Shown: in pieces, positions 8,001-15,775 of the stretch
Layout: the number at the start of each line of letters is the position of its first letter
How positions within the stretch are numbered: position 1 is the first letter of the stretch
NCBI GenBank assembly: GCA_002361615.1
Contig: DETK01000019.1
Location: 1 to 38,261 of the forward strand
DNA: 38,261 bases
Source: Bacteroidales bacterium UBA3290
Lineage (GTDB): Bacteria > Bacteroidota > Bacteroidia > Bacteroidales > UBA932
Direction: 5' to 3'
Made by a program: the position numbers and the translations under genes
Notes under the pieces: generated by a model
Seen by the model: only the letters and a program-made list of their open reading frames with translations
Databases searched by the model: none
Told to the model about the DNA's origin: nothing

Positions 8001-8567
8001 ATGCATTTCAAGACATTCAAACTGCTTGCCATCCTTTTGGCCGTCCTGTTTCTGAGCAGCTGCGCAGACACTTCCATCAAACGGCAACTCTACGATGACT
8101 GGTGGCCCATCCATGCAACGGGCACCTTCGATGACGGCTACTTCACTGCCTCCTGGGACAGTGACCTCGGTGCGCGCGGCGGACTGTTCATCACCTTCAC
8201 CAACAAGACCGATCCGAGCCTCAAGTACGACGACGTCTGGTATTTCGACGCCCTCTCCTTCGCCAAAGACCACAAAACCTTCCAATACATCTCCATCCGG
8301 AACCTCGACTACGAAACCAGCCGTGCCTTGAAGTATTACATCAAGGACAAGAAAATCTACTTCGAAATCAAGAACGAGGCCGGCCGCGGCACTGGTGAGT
8401 ACGGGGAAGGCAAGGACATCAAGTTCCTGGACGACGACAGGGTCCTGATCGACGGCGTCACCTACGAACGCTACGAAGCCCACGTACGGCGCCTGGCTGC
8501 AGAAAAAGATGCGACCCGACCGCTGATCACGCCCGAAGGCCGGATCCCGGTCTCCATCTATCAATAA
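8001..8567 (+). CDS. Hypothetical lipoprotein
   Basis: A 188-residue exported protein. The signal peptide MHFKTFKLLAILLAVLFLSSC has a clear lipobox with Cys at residue 21. The mature part starts with a LYDDWWPIHATGTFDDGYFT stretch and is rich in aromatic and charged residues in alternating strands. This is consistent with a small beta-sandwich or lipocalin-like fold, but I do not recognise the family. The start was placed at the Met right before the signal peptide rather than 22 codons upstream. A hairpin terminator follows directly after the stop. Confidence 0.75.
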   Translation: MHFKTFKLLAILLAVLFLSSCADTSIKRQLYDDWWPIHATGTFDDGYFTASWDSDLGARGGLFITFTNKTDPSLKYDDVWYFDALSFAKDHKTFQYISIRNLDYETSRALKYYIKDKKIYFEIKNEAGRGTGEYGEGKDIKFLDDDRVLIDGVTYERYEAHVRRLAAEKDATRPLITPEGRIPVSIYQ

Positions 8568-8602
8568 AAAAAAGGCGGCTGAATTTTCAGTCGCTTTTTT
8601 TT
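8568..8602. terminator. Bidirectional intrinsic terminator
   Basis: A run of A, then GCGGCTGA-ATTT-TCAGTCGC (one G.T pair), then a run of eight T. The A-run and T-run on opposite sides make it usable from both strands: for the lipoprotein gene on the left and the minus-strand small lipoprotein gene on the right. Confidence 0.8.
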
Positions 8603-8623
8603 GCAGTTGTTGCGAGGGGGAAA

Positions 8624-8890
8624 TTACTTCTTGTTGATTTCCTTCTTGACTTCCTCGGCGGTTTTCTCTGCGGCATCCTTGGTGGCTTCGGCGGCCTCTT
8701 TCACGGCTTCGCCGGCTTCCTTCAGGGCGTCACCCACTTTCTGGGCAGCCTCGTCGGAAACTTCATCAACCTTCTCAACGGATTCTTTCACGGCATCCTG
8801 CTGAGGAGCGGCTTCAGCCTTCTGCTCGTTCTTGCAGGAAGCGAAAAGACCCAGGCAAGCGATGATGCTGATGAGTGCAATCTTTTTCAT
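8624..8890 (-). CDS. Small Ala/Lys/Glu-rich helical lipoprotein
   Basis: An 88-residue lipoprotein: signal peptide with lipobox GLFASC (Cys19), then ~65 residues of Ala, Lys, Glu and Asp in heptad-like spacing (EAGEAVKEAAEATKDAAEKT and similar). These would form one long amphipathic helix, resembling LEA-like repeats. Such proteins are often abundant envelope or stress proteins; the exact role is unknown. It has its own promoter at 8922-8954 and shares the terminator at 8568-8602. Confidence 0.8.
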   Translation of the reverse strand: MKKIALISIIACLGLFASCKNEQKAEAAPQQDAVKESVEKVDEVSDEAAQKVGDALKEAGEAVKEAAEATKDAAEKTAEEVKKEINKK

Positions 8891-8921
8891 AATACAGATA
8901 CTTTTAGGTTATTAGCGCGGC

Positions 8922-8954
8922 AAAAATAGCAACAATCCGCTCACGTTGGACAAA
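8922..8954 (-). promoter_or_regulatory. Promoter TTTG-N21-TATTTTTG
   Basis: On the minus strand TTTG (8951-8954) and TATTTTTG (8922-8929) are separated by 21 bp, a close match to the Bacteroidota primary promoter. It faces the small helical lipoprotein gene with a leader of about 25-30 nt, and overlaps the divergent hisS promoter region. Confidence 0.65.
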
Positions 8955-8960
8955 TTATTT

Positions 8961-8968
8961 TAACTTTG
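8961..8968 (+). promoter_or_regulatory. -7 box TAACTTTG
   Basis: TAACTTTG lies 21 bp before the hisS start; no well-spaced -33 TTTG was found. Confidence 0.45.
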
Positions 8969-8989
8969 TGAGTTCAATCCTGCACAAAC

Positions 8990-10300
8990 ATGGCACAGAA
9001 ACCGTCTATTCCCAAAGGCACCAGAGATTTCGGTCCGGCCGAAATGGTGGGCCGCAACTATATTTTCAACATCGTCAGAAGCGTTTTCCGCAAATATGGC
9101 TACCAGTGCATCGAGACCCCTTCGATGGAGAATCTCAGCACGCTGCTGGGCAAATACGGCGAGGAGGGAGACAAACTCCTGTTCCGGATCCAGAACAGCG
9201 GTGAGAAAGCCGCCCTTGCACCGGAAAAAGGCCTGCGCTACGACCTGACCGTTCCTTTCGCCCGTTTCGTGGTCCAGCACCAGAACGAGATCGCCTTCCC
9301 CTTCAAGCGCTACCAGATCCAGCCGGTCTGGCGCGCCGACCGTCCGCAGAAAGGCCGCTACCGCGAGTTCTACCAGTGCGACGTCGATGTGATCGGCAGC
9401 AAGTCGCTCCTGAACGAACTGGAACTGGTCCAGATGGTGGACGACGTTTTCGGACAGATGGGGATCCGCGTGGTCATCAAGCTCAACAACCGGAAGATCC
9501 TGGCCGGCCTGGCCGAAGTTTCGGGCCAGCCGGACAAGCTGGTCGACATCACCGTAGCCATCGACAAGATCGACAAGATCGGACTCGACGCCGTCAAGCA
9601 GGAGCTTACGGAAAAAGGCCTCACCGAGCAGGCGATTGCCGTCATCGAGCCCGTCCTGACGCTCTCCGGCACGACCGCTGAGAAGCTGGCCAGGATGCGG
9701 GAGCTGCTCGCCGCCTCCGAAACCGGCCTCAAGGGCCTGGAGGAAATCGGAACGCTCTTCTCCCTGATCGACGGAGCCGGCATCAGCCAGACCGTCGAAC
9801 TCGACCTTTCGCTGGCACGCGGTCTGAACTACTACACCGGCGCCATTTTCGAAGTCAAGGCACTCGACTTCGCCATCGGCAGCATCTGCGGCGGCGGACG
9901 CTACGACGACCTGACCGGTATCTTCGGTCTGCCCAATACCTCGGGCGTGGGCATCAGCTTCGGCGCCGACCGCATTTACGACGTGCTCTGCGGCCTTGAT
10001 CTCTTCCCGAAAGATGCCGCGGCGGCAGCCACGGTGCTCTTCACCAATATGGGCGAACGGGAAGTGGCCTACTCGGTACCGGTAGCCGCGGCCCTGCGCA
10101 AAGCCGGCTTCGCCTGTGAGATCTATCCCGACTCGGCCCGCCTCAAGAAACAGTTCGAGTATGCCGACCGGAAGGGTATCCCCTATCTGGCCATCGTGGG
10201 CGACCAGGAAGTAGCCGAAGGCACCGTGACGCTCAAGAACCTGGCCACCGGGGAGCAGCGCCGCGTCGCCAAAGGCGACCTGGCAGCCGCCCTGTCCTAG
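8990..10300 (+). CDS. hisS: Histidyl-tRNA synthetase
   Basis: A 436-residue class II aminoacyl-tRNA synthetase charging tRNA-His in the cytoplasm. Visible: N-terminal PKGTRDFGP, class II motif 2 (RPQKGRYREFYQCDVDVIG), the histidine-specific LARGLNYYTGAIFEV and GGGRYDDL loops, motif 3 (GVGISFGADRIYDVL), and a C-terminal anticodon-binding domain from ~residue 343 ending in KNLATGEQRRV. Length is normal. The C69 dipeptidase gene starts 24 bp after the stop, so cotranscription is likely. Confidence 0.97.
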   Translation: MAQKPSIPKGTRDFGPAEMVGRNYIFNIVRSVFRKYGYQCIETPSMENLSTLLGKYGEEGDKLLFRIQNSGEKAALAPEKGLRYDLTVPFARFVVQHQNEIAFPFKRYQIQPVWRADRPQKGRYREFYQCDVDVIGSKSLLNELELVQMVDDVFGQMGIRVVIKLNNRKILAGLAEVSGQPDKLVDITVAIDKIDKIGLDAVKQELTEKGLTEQAIAVIEPVLTLSGTTAEKLARMRELLAASETGLKGLEEIGTLFSLIDGAGISQTVELDLSLARGLNYYTGAIFEVKALDFAIGSICGGGRYDDLTGIFGLPNTSGVGISFGADRIYDVLCGLDLFPKDAAAAATVLFTNMGEREVAYSVPVAAALRKAGFACEIYPDSARLKKQFEYADRKGIPYLAIVGDQEVAEGTVTLKNLATGEQRRVAKGDLAAALS

Positions 10301-10324
10301 CAACAACCCAAAACCGATCATACC

Positions 10325-11977
10325 ATGAAAAAGCTGATCCTTTCGGTCATCCTGCTCTGCTCAGCGGTGGCCGCGTTCGCCTGTACGAACCTGATCGTCG
10401 GCAAGAAAGCTTCCGCAGACGGAAGCGTGATGTGTACCTACAACTGCGACAGCTTCGGCTTCCTCATGCCGCTGAGCTTCTCCGCTCCCGGCCGTCACGC
10501 GGAAGGCGACATGATCGCCATCCGGGGCTGGGGCCCGCAGACCGGTGAGAAACTGGTCAAGGAAGCACCTTATACCTACGGCGTCGTAGGTCTGATGAAC
10601 GAGAACCAGGTAACCATTGTCGAAACCACCTGGGGCGGCCGCCGGGAGCTGGTCAACCGCGAAGGCTATTTCGACTATTTCACCCTGATGGACATCACCC
10701 TGAAGCGCAGCACGACAGCCCGCGAAGCCATCGCCGTCATCAACGAACTGGTCAGCGAATACGGCTATTCCAGCTCCGGTGAGTCGTTCGCCATCTGCGA
10801 CAAGGATGAAGCCTGGATCATGGAGATCGTCGGCAAGGGCCCCGGCCGCAAGGGTGCTGTCTGGGTAGCGCTCCGTGTTCCGGACGACTGCGTCTGCGCC
10901 TACGCCAACTCAAGCCGCATCCAGCAGTTCCCCCAGGTCAGGAAAGTGGACAAGAAGAAACCTTTCTGCGAAATCGAAGGTGTCTGTATGTATGCCAAGG
11001 ACGTCATCTCCCTGGCCCGTGAACTGGGACTCTATCAGGGAAGCGATGCCGATTTCAGCTTCCGCGAGGCTTACGGTCCGCTCGACTTCAGCGCCATCCG
11101 CTACTGTGAGGCACGGGTATGGAGCTTCTTCCGCCACCACTACGATACGGCCGAAATGGATGCCTACCTGCCGTTCCTCAACGGCCATACCGATGTCTGT
11201 GACCACCTGCCGCTCTGGATCAAGCCGAAGGCCCCCATCTCGGTCCGCGAACTGATGGACGACATGCGTGACCACTATGAAGGCACCGCCCTCGACATGA
11301 CGGCCGACGTGAGCGCTGGTCCCTGGGCCTCACCCTATCGCAACCAGCCCGTCAACTTCTTCAGCAGCGACTCCACCGCCATGTTCCGCGAGCGTCCTAT
11401 CGGCTGCCAGCAGAGTGGTATGACGATGGTCTGCCAGATGCGTTCCTGGCTGCCTGATGCCGTCGGCGGCGTAACCTATTTCAATATGGACGACGCCACG
11501 ATGGTGGCCTACGTGCCGGTTTACTGCGGCATCACCCGCGTACCGGAACCGTTCCGCCGTGAGAACAACGACATCCGGGAATTCAGCACGGAAAGCGCAT
11601 TCTGGATGAACAACTTCGTGGCCAACATGGTGTATCCGCGCTGGAGCGCCATGATCGGCGACCTGCGCGACGCCCAGAAAGAACTGGAGGACTACTACGC
11701 CGAGGACCAGAAATCCGTCGAAGAGCAAGCTTCGAAGATGACCCCCGGCGAACGTGCCGCCTTCCTGACCGCCAAGACGGAAGCCTACACGGATAAGATG
11801 ATGAAACGTTGGGACAAGCTGGCCAAGTTCCTCATCGTCAAGCACAACGACCAGAGCATGATGCCCAGCGAAAACGGCGTATTCGTCCGCGGCCGCGCCA
11901 CTCCGCCCGCCTACGCACCCGCTTTCATCGAAGCCGTCAAGGCCCAGACCGGCGACCGCTACGTCAAACCGGAATAA
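10325..11977 (+). CDS. Exported C69-family dipeptidase
   Basis: A 550-residue N-terminal nucleophile hydrolase of peptidase family C69 (dipeptidase A/PepD-like). The signal peptide ends AAFA and the mature chain would start CTNLIVGKKASADGSV. This puts the catalytic Cys (residue 20) at the new N-terminus, as the family requires. Other family features: a VEIVG-like block (WIMEIVGKGPGRKGAVW), FSFREAYGP and a C-terminal part with ERPIGCQQSG. It probably cleaves short peptides in the periplasm or at the surface, which fits a peptide-using anaerobe. It lies close behind hisS and converges on a hypothetical lipoprotein gene. Confidence 0.92.
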   Translation: MKKLILSVILLCSAVAAFACTNLIVGKKASADGSVMCTYNCDSFGFLMPLSFSAPGRHAEGDMIAIRGWGPQTGEKLVKEAPYTYGVVGLMNENQVTIVETTWGGRRELVNREGYFDYFTLMDITLKRSTTAREAIAVINELVSEYGYSSSGESFAICDKDEAWIMEIVGKGPGRKGAVWVALRVPDDCVCAYANSSRIQQFPQVRKVDKKKPFCEIEGVCMYAKDVISLARELGLYQGSDADFSFREAYGPLDFSAIRYCEARVWSFFRHHYDTAEMDAYLPFLNGHTDVCDHLPLWIKPKAPISVRELMDDMRDHYEGTALDMTADVSAGPWASPYRNQPVNFFSSDSTAMFRERPIGCQQSGMTMVCQMRSWLPDAVGGVTYFNMDDATMVAYVPVYCGITRVPEPFRRENNDIREFSTESAFWMNNFVANMVYPRWSAMIGDLRDAQKELEDYYAEDQKSVEEQASKMTPGERAAFLTAKTEAYTDKMMKRWDKLAKFLIVKHNDQSMMPSENGVFVRGRATPPAYAPAFIEAVKAQTGDRYVKPE

Positions 11978-11989
11978 GCCCTCTTCCAG

Positions 11990-12445
11990 CTATTTGACGA
12001 GGGTGATCGGCGGGGAGACCTTCTTCCCGTTGAGTTTGTATCGTGTGGAAACGGCCAGGGGCGTGGCGACGGTGTGTTTGCATTGGATCTCGTCGGTGGT
12101 GCCGTCGGGCCAGACCAGCGTGATGGAGATGTCCTGTCCTTCGGAGCCCTCGAATTCGCCGAAGACCAGATACCAGCCGTAATTCCTGTCGGGACGGAGC
12201 TGGAGGCCGAAGAACCGGGGCATATACGTTTTCGTTTCCGGACCACCCAGAATCTCCACCGGATAGAACTTCTGGTCATAGATGGCGGAGATGTCCCCGC
12301 CGATAAAATACGCTGATGCGGGGTCCAGCCGGTTGTGGCCTTCCGCGTCTTCGACGTGCAGGGTGATGACGACGGGACTCCAATCACAAGCCGTAACCGT
12401 CAGCAGGAGCGCCAGCAGAAAGCAGAAAGACTTGCCGCGTTTCAT
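11990..12445 (-). CDS. Hypothetical lipoprotein
   Basis: A 151-residue lipoprotein with signal peptide and lipobox (LLLTVTAC, Cys20). The mature part contains DWSPVVITLHVEDAEGHNRL, then an IYDQKFYP segment and a C-terminal KLNGKKVSPPITLVK strand. It looks like one all-beta domain. I do not recognise the family. It follows the next lipoprotein gene by 12 bp on the same strand, so the two form a small operon. Confidence 0.7.
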   Translation of the reverse strand: MKRGKSFCFLLALLLTVTACDWSPVVITLHVEDAEGHNRLDPASAYFIGGDISAIYDQKFYPVEILGGPETKTYMPRFFGLQLRPDRNYGWYLVFGEFEGSEGQDISITLVWPDGTTDEIQCKHTVATPLAVSTRYKLNGKKVSPPITLVK

Positions 12446-12457
12446 GACGCTGACGAT

Positions 12458-12994
12458 TTATTTTTTGACATAGGTGTAGCGGCAGAAATAATGCCTTCCC
12501 ATCGGGTCTTGGAGGAAAGTGACGATCGGGCCTCCGATGCTGTACTCCTCTTCCCGAAGAATCATGGTGCCACCCTTTACCTCGACCACCTGGTACAGAT
12601 AGTTGCTGCCGCCGGAAGTACTGACGTCGATCATCAGGTTGTTGTATCGGTAATCCCAGACTCCGCCCATGCCGTCGGCGCTCATACTCCCGTTCTTCAG
12701 GATTTTCAGCTTACGATAAGGAAAGACATTGTCCACTTTTTTCATTTCCACAAGCTGACCGCCTTCCCAGCGTTCCAGTTCGGTAGAAACGAATTCCCAC
12801 TCGTGGCAGAAAACGGTGGGGATATACTGATTGGTCTTGGTCTTGTCAATCAGATTCTCCCAAAAAGCCCAGTTTTTCATCAAGCCGGCATCGACTTTGG
12901 TATCCACCGGGCCATCCGCATTGATGTCGCTGCAAGCCATCGGAAGAAGCATCATCAAGCACGTGCAAAAGAAAAGTGCAACCTTTTTCATCAT
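12458..12994 (-). CDS. Hypothetical lipoprotein, possibly lipocalin-like
   Basis: A 178-residue protein. Signal peptide MMKKVALFFCTCLMMLLPMAC gives a likely lipobox Cys at residue 21. The mature part has short strands ending in aromatic residues (FCHEWEFVSTELERW, GGVWDYRYNN) and a C-terminal HYFCRYTYVKK strand. This resembles the lipocalin-like fold of many Bacteroidales lipoproteins, but family membership is a guess. The start may be the second Met. It is the first gene of a two-gene unit with the lipoprotein at 11990-12445. Confidence 0.7.
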   Translation of the reverse strand: MMKKVALFFCTCLMMLLPMACSDINADGPVDTKVDAGLMKNWAFWENLIDKTKTNQYIPTVFCHEWEFVSTELERWEGGQLVEMKKVDNVFPYRKLKILKNGSMSADGMGGVWDYRYNNLMIDVSTSGGSNYLYQVVEVKGGTMILREEEYSIGGPIVTFLQDPMGRHYFCRYTYVKK

Positions 12995-13078
12995 TCAATC
13001 GTTTTACGGTACACTATATAGATGCAGAAGCGGTCGGAATGTTGCGTCCGGCCGTAAAAATAATTGTGAGACACCCTG

Positions 13079-14461
13079 TTAGGGGCGGAGGTAAGCATCA
13101 ATGGCAGCGGCGGCGCGGCGGCCGGCGCCCATGGCCAGGATGACCGTGGCGGCGCCGGTGACGGCGTCGCCGCCGGCGAAGACGCCAGGACGGCTGGTCG
13201 CGCCGGACTCGTCGGCCACGATGCAGCCGTGACGCTCCGTTTCAAGACCTTTCGTTGTTTTGGCTATCAGCGGGTTGGGCGACGTTCCAAGGGCCATGAT
13301 CACCGCATCGACGGGGATTTCAAATTCGGAATCCTTGATCGGAATCGGACTGCGACGGCCGCTGGCGTCGGGCTCACCCAGTTCCATCTGGATGCAGCGC
13401 AAGGCGTTTACCCAGCCTTTCTCGTCACCCAGGATCTCGACGGGATTGGTCAACATCCGGAAAACGATGCCCTCTTCCAACGCATGATGCACTTCTTCGG
13501 CGCGGGCCGGAAGTTCCTTCTCCGTACGGCGGTAGACGATGGTCACCTGCGATCCCAGACGCAGGGCCGTGCGTGCCGCGTCCATGGCGACGTTGCCGCC
13601 ACCGACCACGGCGACCCGCTTCCCGACGAAGATCGGTGTATCGCTCGAAGGATCGAAAGCCCGCATCAGATTGCTCCGCGTCAGGAACTCGTTGGCCGAA
13701 AAAACGCCGTTCAGGCTCTCGCCGGGGATACCCATGAAACGGGGCAATCCGGCTCCGGATCCGACAAAGACCGCCTTGAATCCCTCACGGTCGAACAACT
13801 CGTCGATGGTGATCGTACGACCCACCACCACATTGGTTTCGATTTTTACGCCGAGGGCCCGTACGCTGTCGATCTCCGGCTCCACGACCCGCTGCTTCGG
13901 CAGACGGAATTCGGGAATACCATACTGAAGCACGCCACCGGGTTTATGGAGCACCTCGAAAATCGTGACGTCGTAGCCCAACTTCGCCAGATCGCTGGCG
14001 CAGGCGAGCCCGGACGGGCCACTGCCCACGATTGCCACCTTGATGCCGTTGGCCGGCGCCTTTTCCACAGGAACACCGCCTTGGGCCCGGCTCCAGTCGG
14101 CCACGAAACGCTCCAGCTTGCCGATGGCTACCGGCTCACCCTTGACGCCCAGGATGCAGCTGCCTTCGCATTGCGTTTCCTGCGGACAGACACGCCCGCA
14201 GACGGCAGGGAGCGAGCTGTCGCTCGCAATTACCCGCGCCGCTTCCTGAAAAGCGCCGGCACGGACCTGCGCGATGAATTCCGGAATCCGGATACCTACC
14301 GGGCAATGCTGCACGCAACGCGGATTGCGGCAATTCAGGCAGCGGGAAGCTTCCAGCAGCGCCTCTTTTTCATTGTAGCCGTAGCAAACTTCTTCGAAAT
14401 TGCCGGCCCGGACCTTCGGGTCCTGTTCCCGCACGGGAACACGTCCTATCTTCTCTGCCAT
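13079..14461 (-). CDS. gltA: NADPH-dependent glutamate synthase-like / NfnB-type flavoprotein
   Basis: A 460-residue iron-sulfur flavoprotein of the glutamate synthase small-subunit family. Cys motifs for two [4Fe-4S] clusters: CLNCRNPRCVQHCPVG and CGRVCPQETQCEGSC. Then an FAD-binding GSGPSGLACASDLAKLGYDV and an NADPH-binding VGGGNVAMDAARTALRLGS. The end GVFAGGDAVTGAATVI is the second FAD motif. In databases this protein is usually named glutamate synthase (gltA). The gene just upstream encodes the NfnA partner, so the pair more likely forms an NfnAB-type ferredoxin:NADP(H) transhydrogenase (inference). The start is set at MAEKIGRVP because GGAGG lies 9 bp upstream of it, overlapping the end of the upstream gene. 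Confidence 0.93.
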   Translation of the reverse strand: MAEKIGRVPVREQDPKVRAGNFEEVCYGYNEKEALLEASRCLNCRNPRCVQHCPVGIRIPEFIAQVRAGAFQEAARVIASDSSLPAVCGRVCPQETQCEGSCILGVKGEPVAIGKLERFVADWSRAQGGVPVEKAPANGIKVAIVGSGPSGLACASDLAKLGYDVTIFEVLHKPGGVLQYGIPEFRLPKQRVVEPEIDSVRALGVKIETNVVVGRTITIDELFDREGFKAVFVGSGAGLPRFMGIPGESLNGVFSANEFLTRSNLMRAFDPSSDTPIFVGKRVAVVGGGNVAMDAARTALRLGSQVTIVYRRTEKELPARAEEVHHALEEGIVFRMLTNPVEILGDEKGWVNALRCIQMELGEPDASGRRSPIPIKDSEFEIPVDAVIMALGTSPNPLIAKTTKGLETERHGCIVADESGATSRPGVFAGGDAVTGAATVILAMGAGRRAAAAIDAYLRP

Positions 14462-14463
14462 CT

Positions 14464-15315
14464 TCAGTTCCTCCCGATTTTGCATTTGTGATCGGCCTCC
14501 TGTTCCTGCGGCCGGTAGATCGTCTGACGGCGCAGGGCCTCGTCGAAGTCCACCTGATAAGCGTCGAATTCAGGTCCTTCGACGCAGGCGAACCGTACTT
14601 TCCCGCCTACGGTGATGCGGCAGCATCCACACATTCCGGTGCCATCGACCATCAGCGTATTGAGACTGACTGTCAATGGAATACCCGACTCCCGCAGGGT
14701 CAGCGCCACGAACTTCATCATAATCATCGGACCGATAGCGACCGCCTGGTCGTAATGCTGTCCTTCGGCCAGCAGGAGCTTGACTTTTTCCGTCACCAGG
14801 CCGTGATGCCCTTCCGAGCCGTCATCCGTACAGACATACAGATTGTCACAGACCGCCGACATCTCCTCGCGCAGGATCAACAAATCCGCCGTCTTGGCAC
14901 CGACAACCACATCGACGTGCGCACCCCGCTCATGCAGGTACTTGGCCTGCGGATAGACGGGCGCCGTACCCAAGCCGCCGGCTACAAACAAGTAGCGGCT
15001 GCCTTTCAAGGCTCCGTCAGGCAGCTCTACGAAATCGGACGGGCAGCCCAGCGGGCCCACCACGTCGGTAAAACAATCGCCTTCTTCCAGGGCACAGATT
15101 AGGCGGCTCGAGGCGCCGACGATCTGAGTCACGATGGTGACAGTCCCCTGTTCCCTGTCATAGTCGCAGATGGTCAGGGGAATCCTTTCTCCTTCCTCCC
15201 GTGCCCGCACGATCAGGAACTGGCCCGGCTGTGCTGAAGCAGCCAGGCGGGGAGCCTCGACGTCCATCAGGCAGATGGTCGGCGTCAGCATGGCTTTACG
15301 GGTAATCTTATACAT
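14464..15315 (-). CDS. Sulfide/dihydroorotate dehydrogenase-like FAD/NAD-binding protein (NfnA-like)
   Basis: A 283-residue ferredoxin-NADP reductase-fold protein, the usual partner of the downstream flavoprotein. FAD-binding strand RIPLTICDYD, an NAD-binding FVAGGLGTAPVYPQAKYLHE, and a C-terminal [2Fe-2S] site with DGTGMCGCCRI and FACVEGPEFDA. These are the hallmarks of NfnA and of dihydroorotate dehydrogenase electron-transfer subunits. It probably exchanges electrons between NADH, ferredoxin and NADP+. The ATG sits inside the stop region of the MgtC-like gene (8-bp overlap), and its own stop is 2 bp before the next start, so the operon is translationally coupled. The 51-codon open extension upstream is excluded because it overlaps the MgtC-like gene. 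Confidence 0.92.
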   Translation of the reverse strand: MYKITRKAMLTPTICLMDVEAPRLAASAQPGQFLIVRAREEGERIPLTICDYDREQGTVTIVTQIVGASSRLICALEEGDCFTDVVGPLGCPSDFVELPDGALKGSRYLFVAGGLGTAPVYPQAKYLHERGAHVDVVVGAKTADLLILREEMSAVCDNLYVCTDDGSEGHHGLVTEKVKLLLAEGQHYDQAVAIGPMIMMKFVALTLRESGIPLTVSLNTLMVDGTGMCGCCRITVGGKVRFACVEGPEFDAYQVDFDEALRRQTIYRPQEQEADHKCKIGRN

Positions 15316-15775
15316 TGTCTGTTGTCTGGTCTTGTGACTGTTGCTTGGCTTTCCTGTCCCGGCGGCGTCGCACACGCAGCACCAGATAGACCACCAGGGC
15401 GGCCAGCAGTGCCTCCACGCGCAATCCGATTCCGACCAGCACGCCGAGCGCAGCGACCGTCCAGACAAGGATGGCAGTCGTCAGGTTGAAAATGTCTTTC
15501 TCTCCTTTCTTGAAGATGATGCCCGCTCCGATGAAGCCCACGCCCGTGACGATCTGCGCGATGACACGGCTGTGGTCGATTCCGCAGCGAAGCGAAGCGT
15601 AGGCGAACAGATAGGAGCCGATGATCAGGATGATGGTCGACCGTTCCCCCATCGTCTTGCCCGCCTCGTGACGCTCGCGTCCCACCACGTAGCCGATGAG
15701 CAGCACGAGCACCATGTCGATGCTGAAGGTGAGCAGGTTCGAAAAATCGAAGAAATTCTTAAGGAAGTCTGTCAA
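15308..15775 (-). CDS. MgtC/SapB family membrane protein
   Basis: A 155-residue inner-membrane protein with about four transmembrane helices. MgtC family signature: LLIGYVVGRERHEAGKTMGERS, then IAQIVTGVGFIGAGIIFKKG and LTTAILVWTVAALGVLVGIG. It ends in a basic tail (VRRRRDRKAKQQ). MgtC proteins affect magnesium homeostasis or ATP synthase in some pathogens; here the role is open. The start is a TTG that overlaps the end of the GH9 gene by 17 bp, with AAAGGG 7 bp upstream. No Met lies between it and the first helix, so the TTG start is the best choice. Confidence 0.87.
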   Translation of the reverse strand: MTDFLKNFFDFSNLLTFSIDMVLVLLIGYVVGRERHEAGKTMGERSTIILIIGSYLFAYASLRCGIDHSRVIAQIVTGVGFIGAGIIFKKGEKDIFNLTTAILVWTVAALGVLVGIGLRVEALLAALVVYLVLRVRRRRDRKAKQQSQDQTTDNV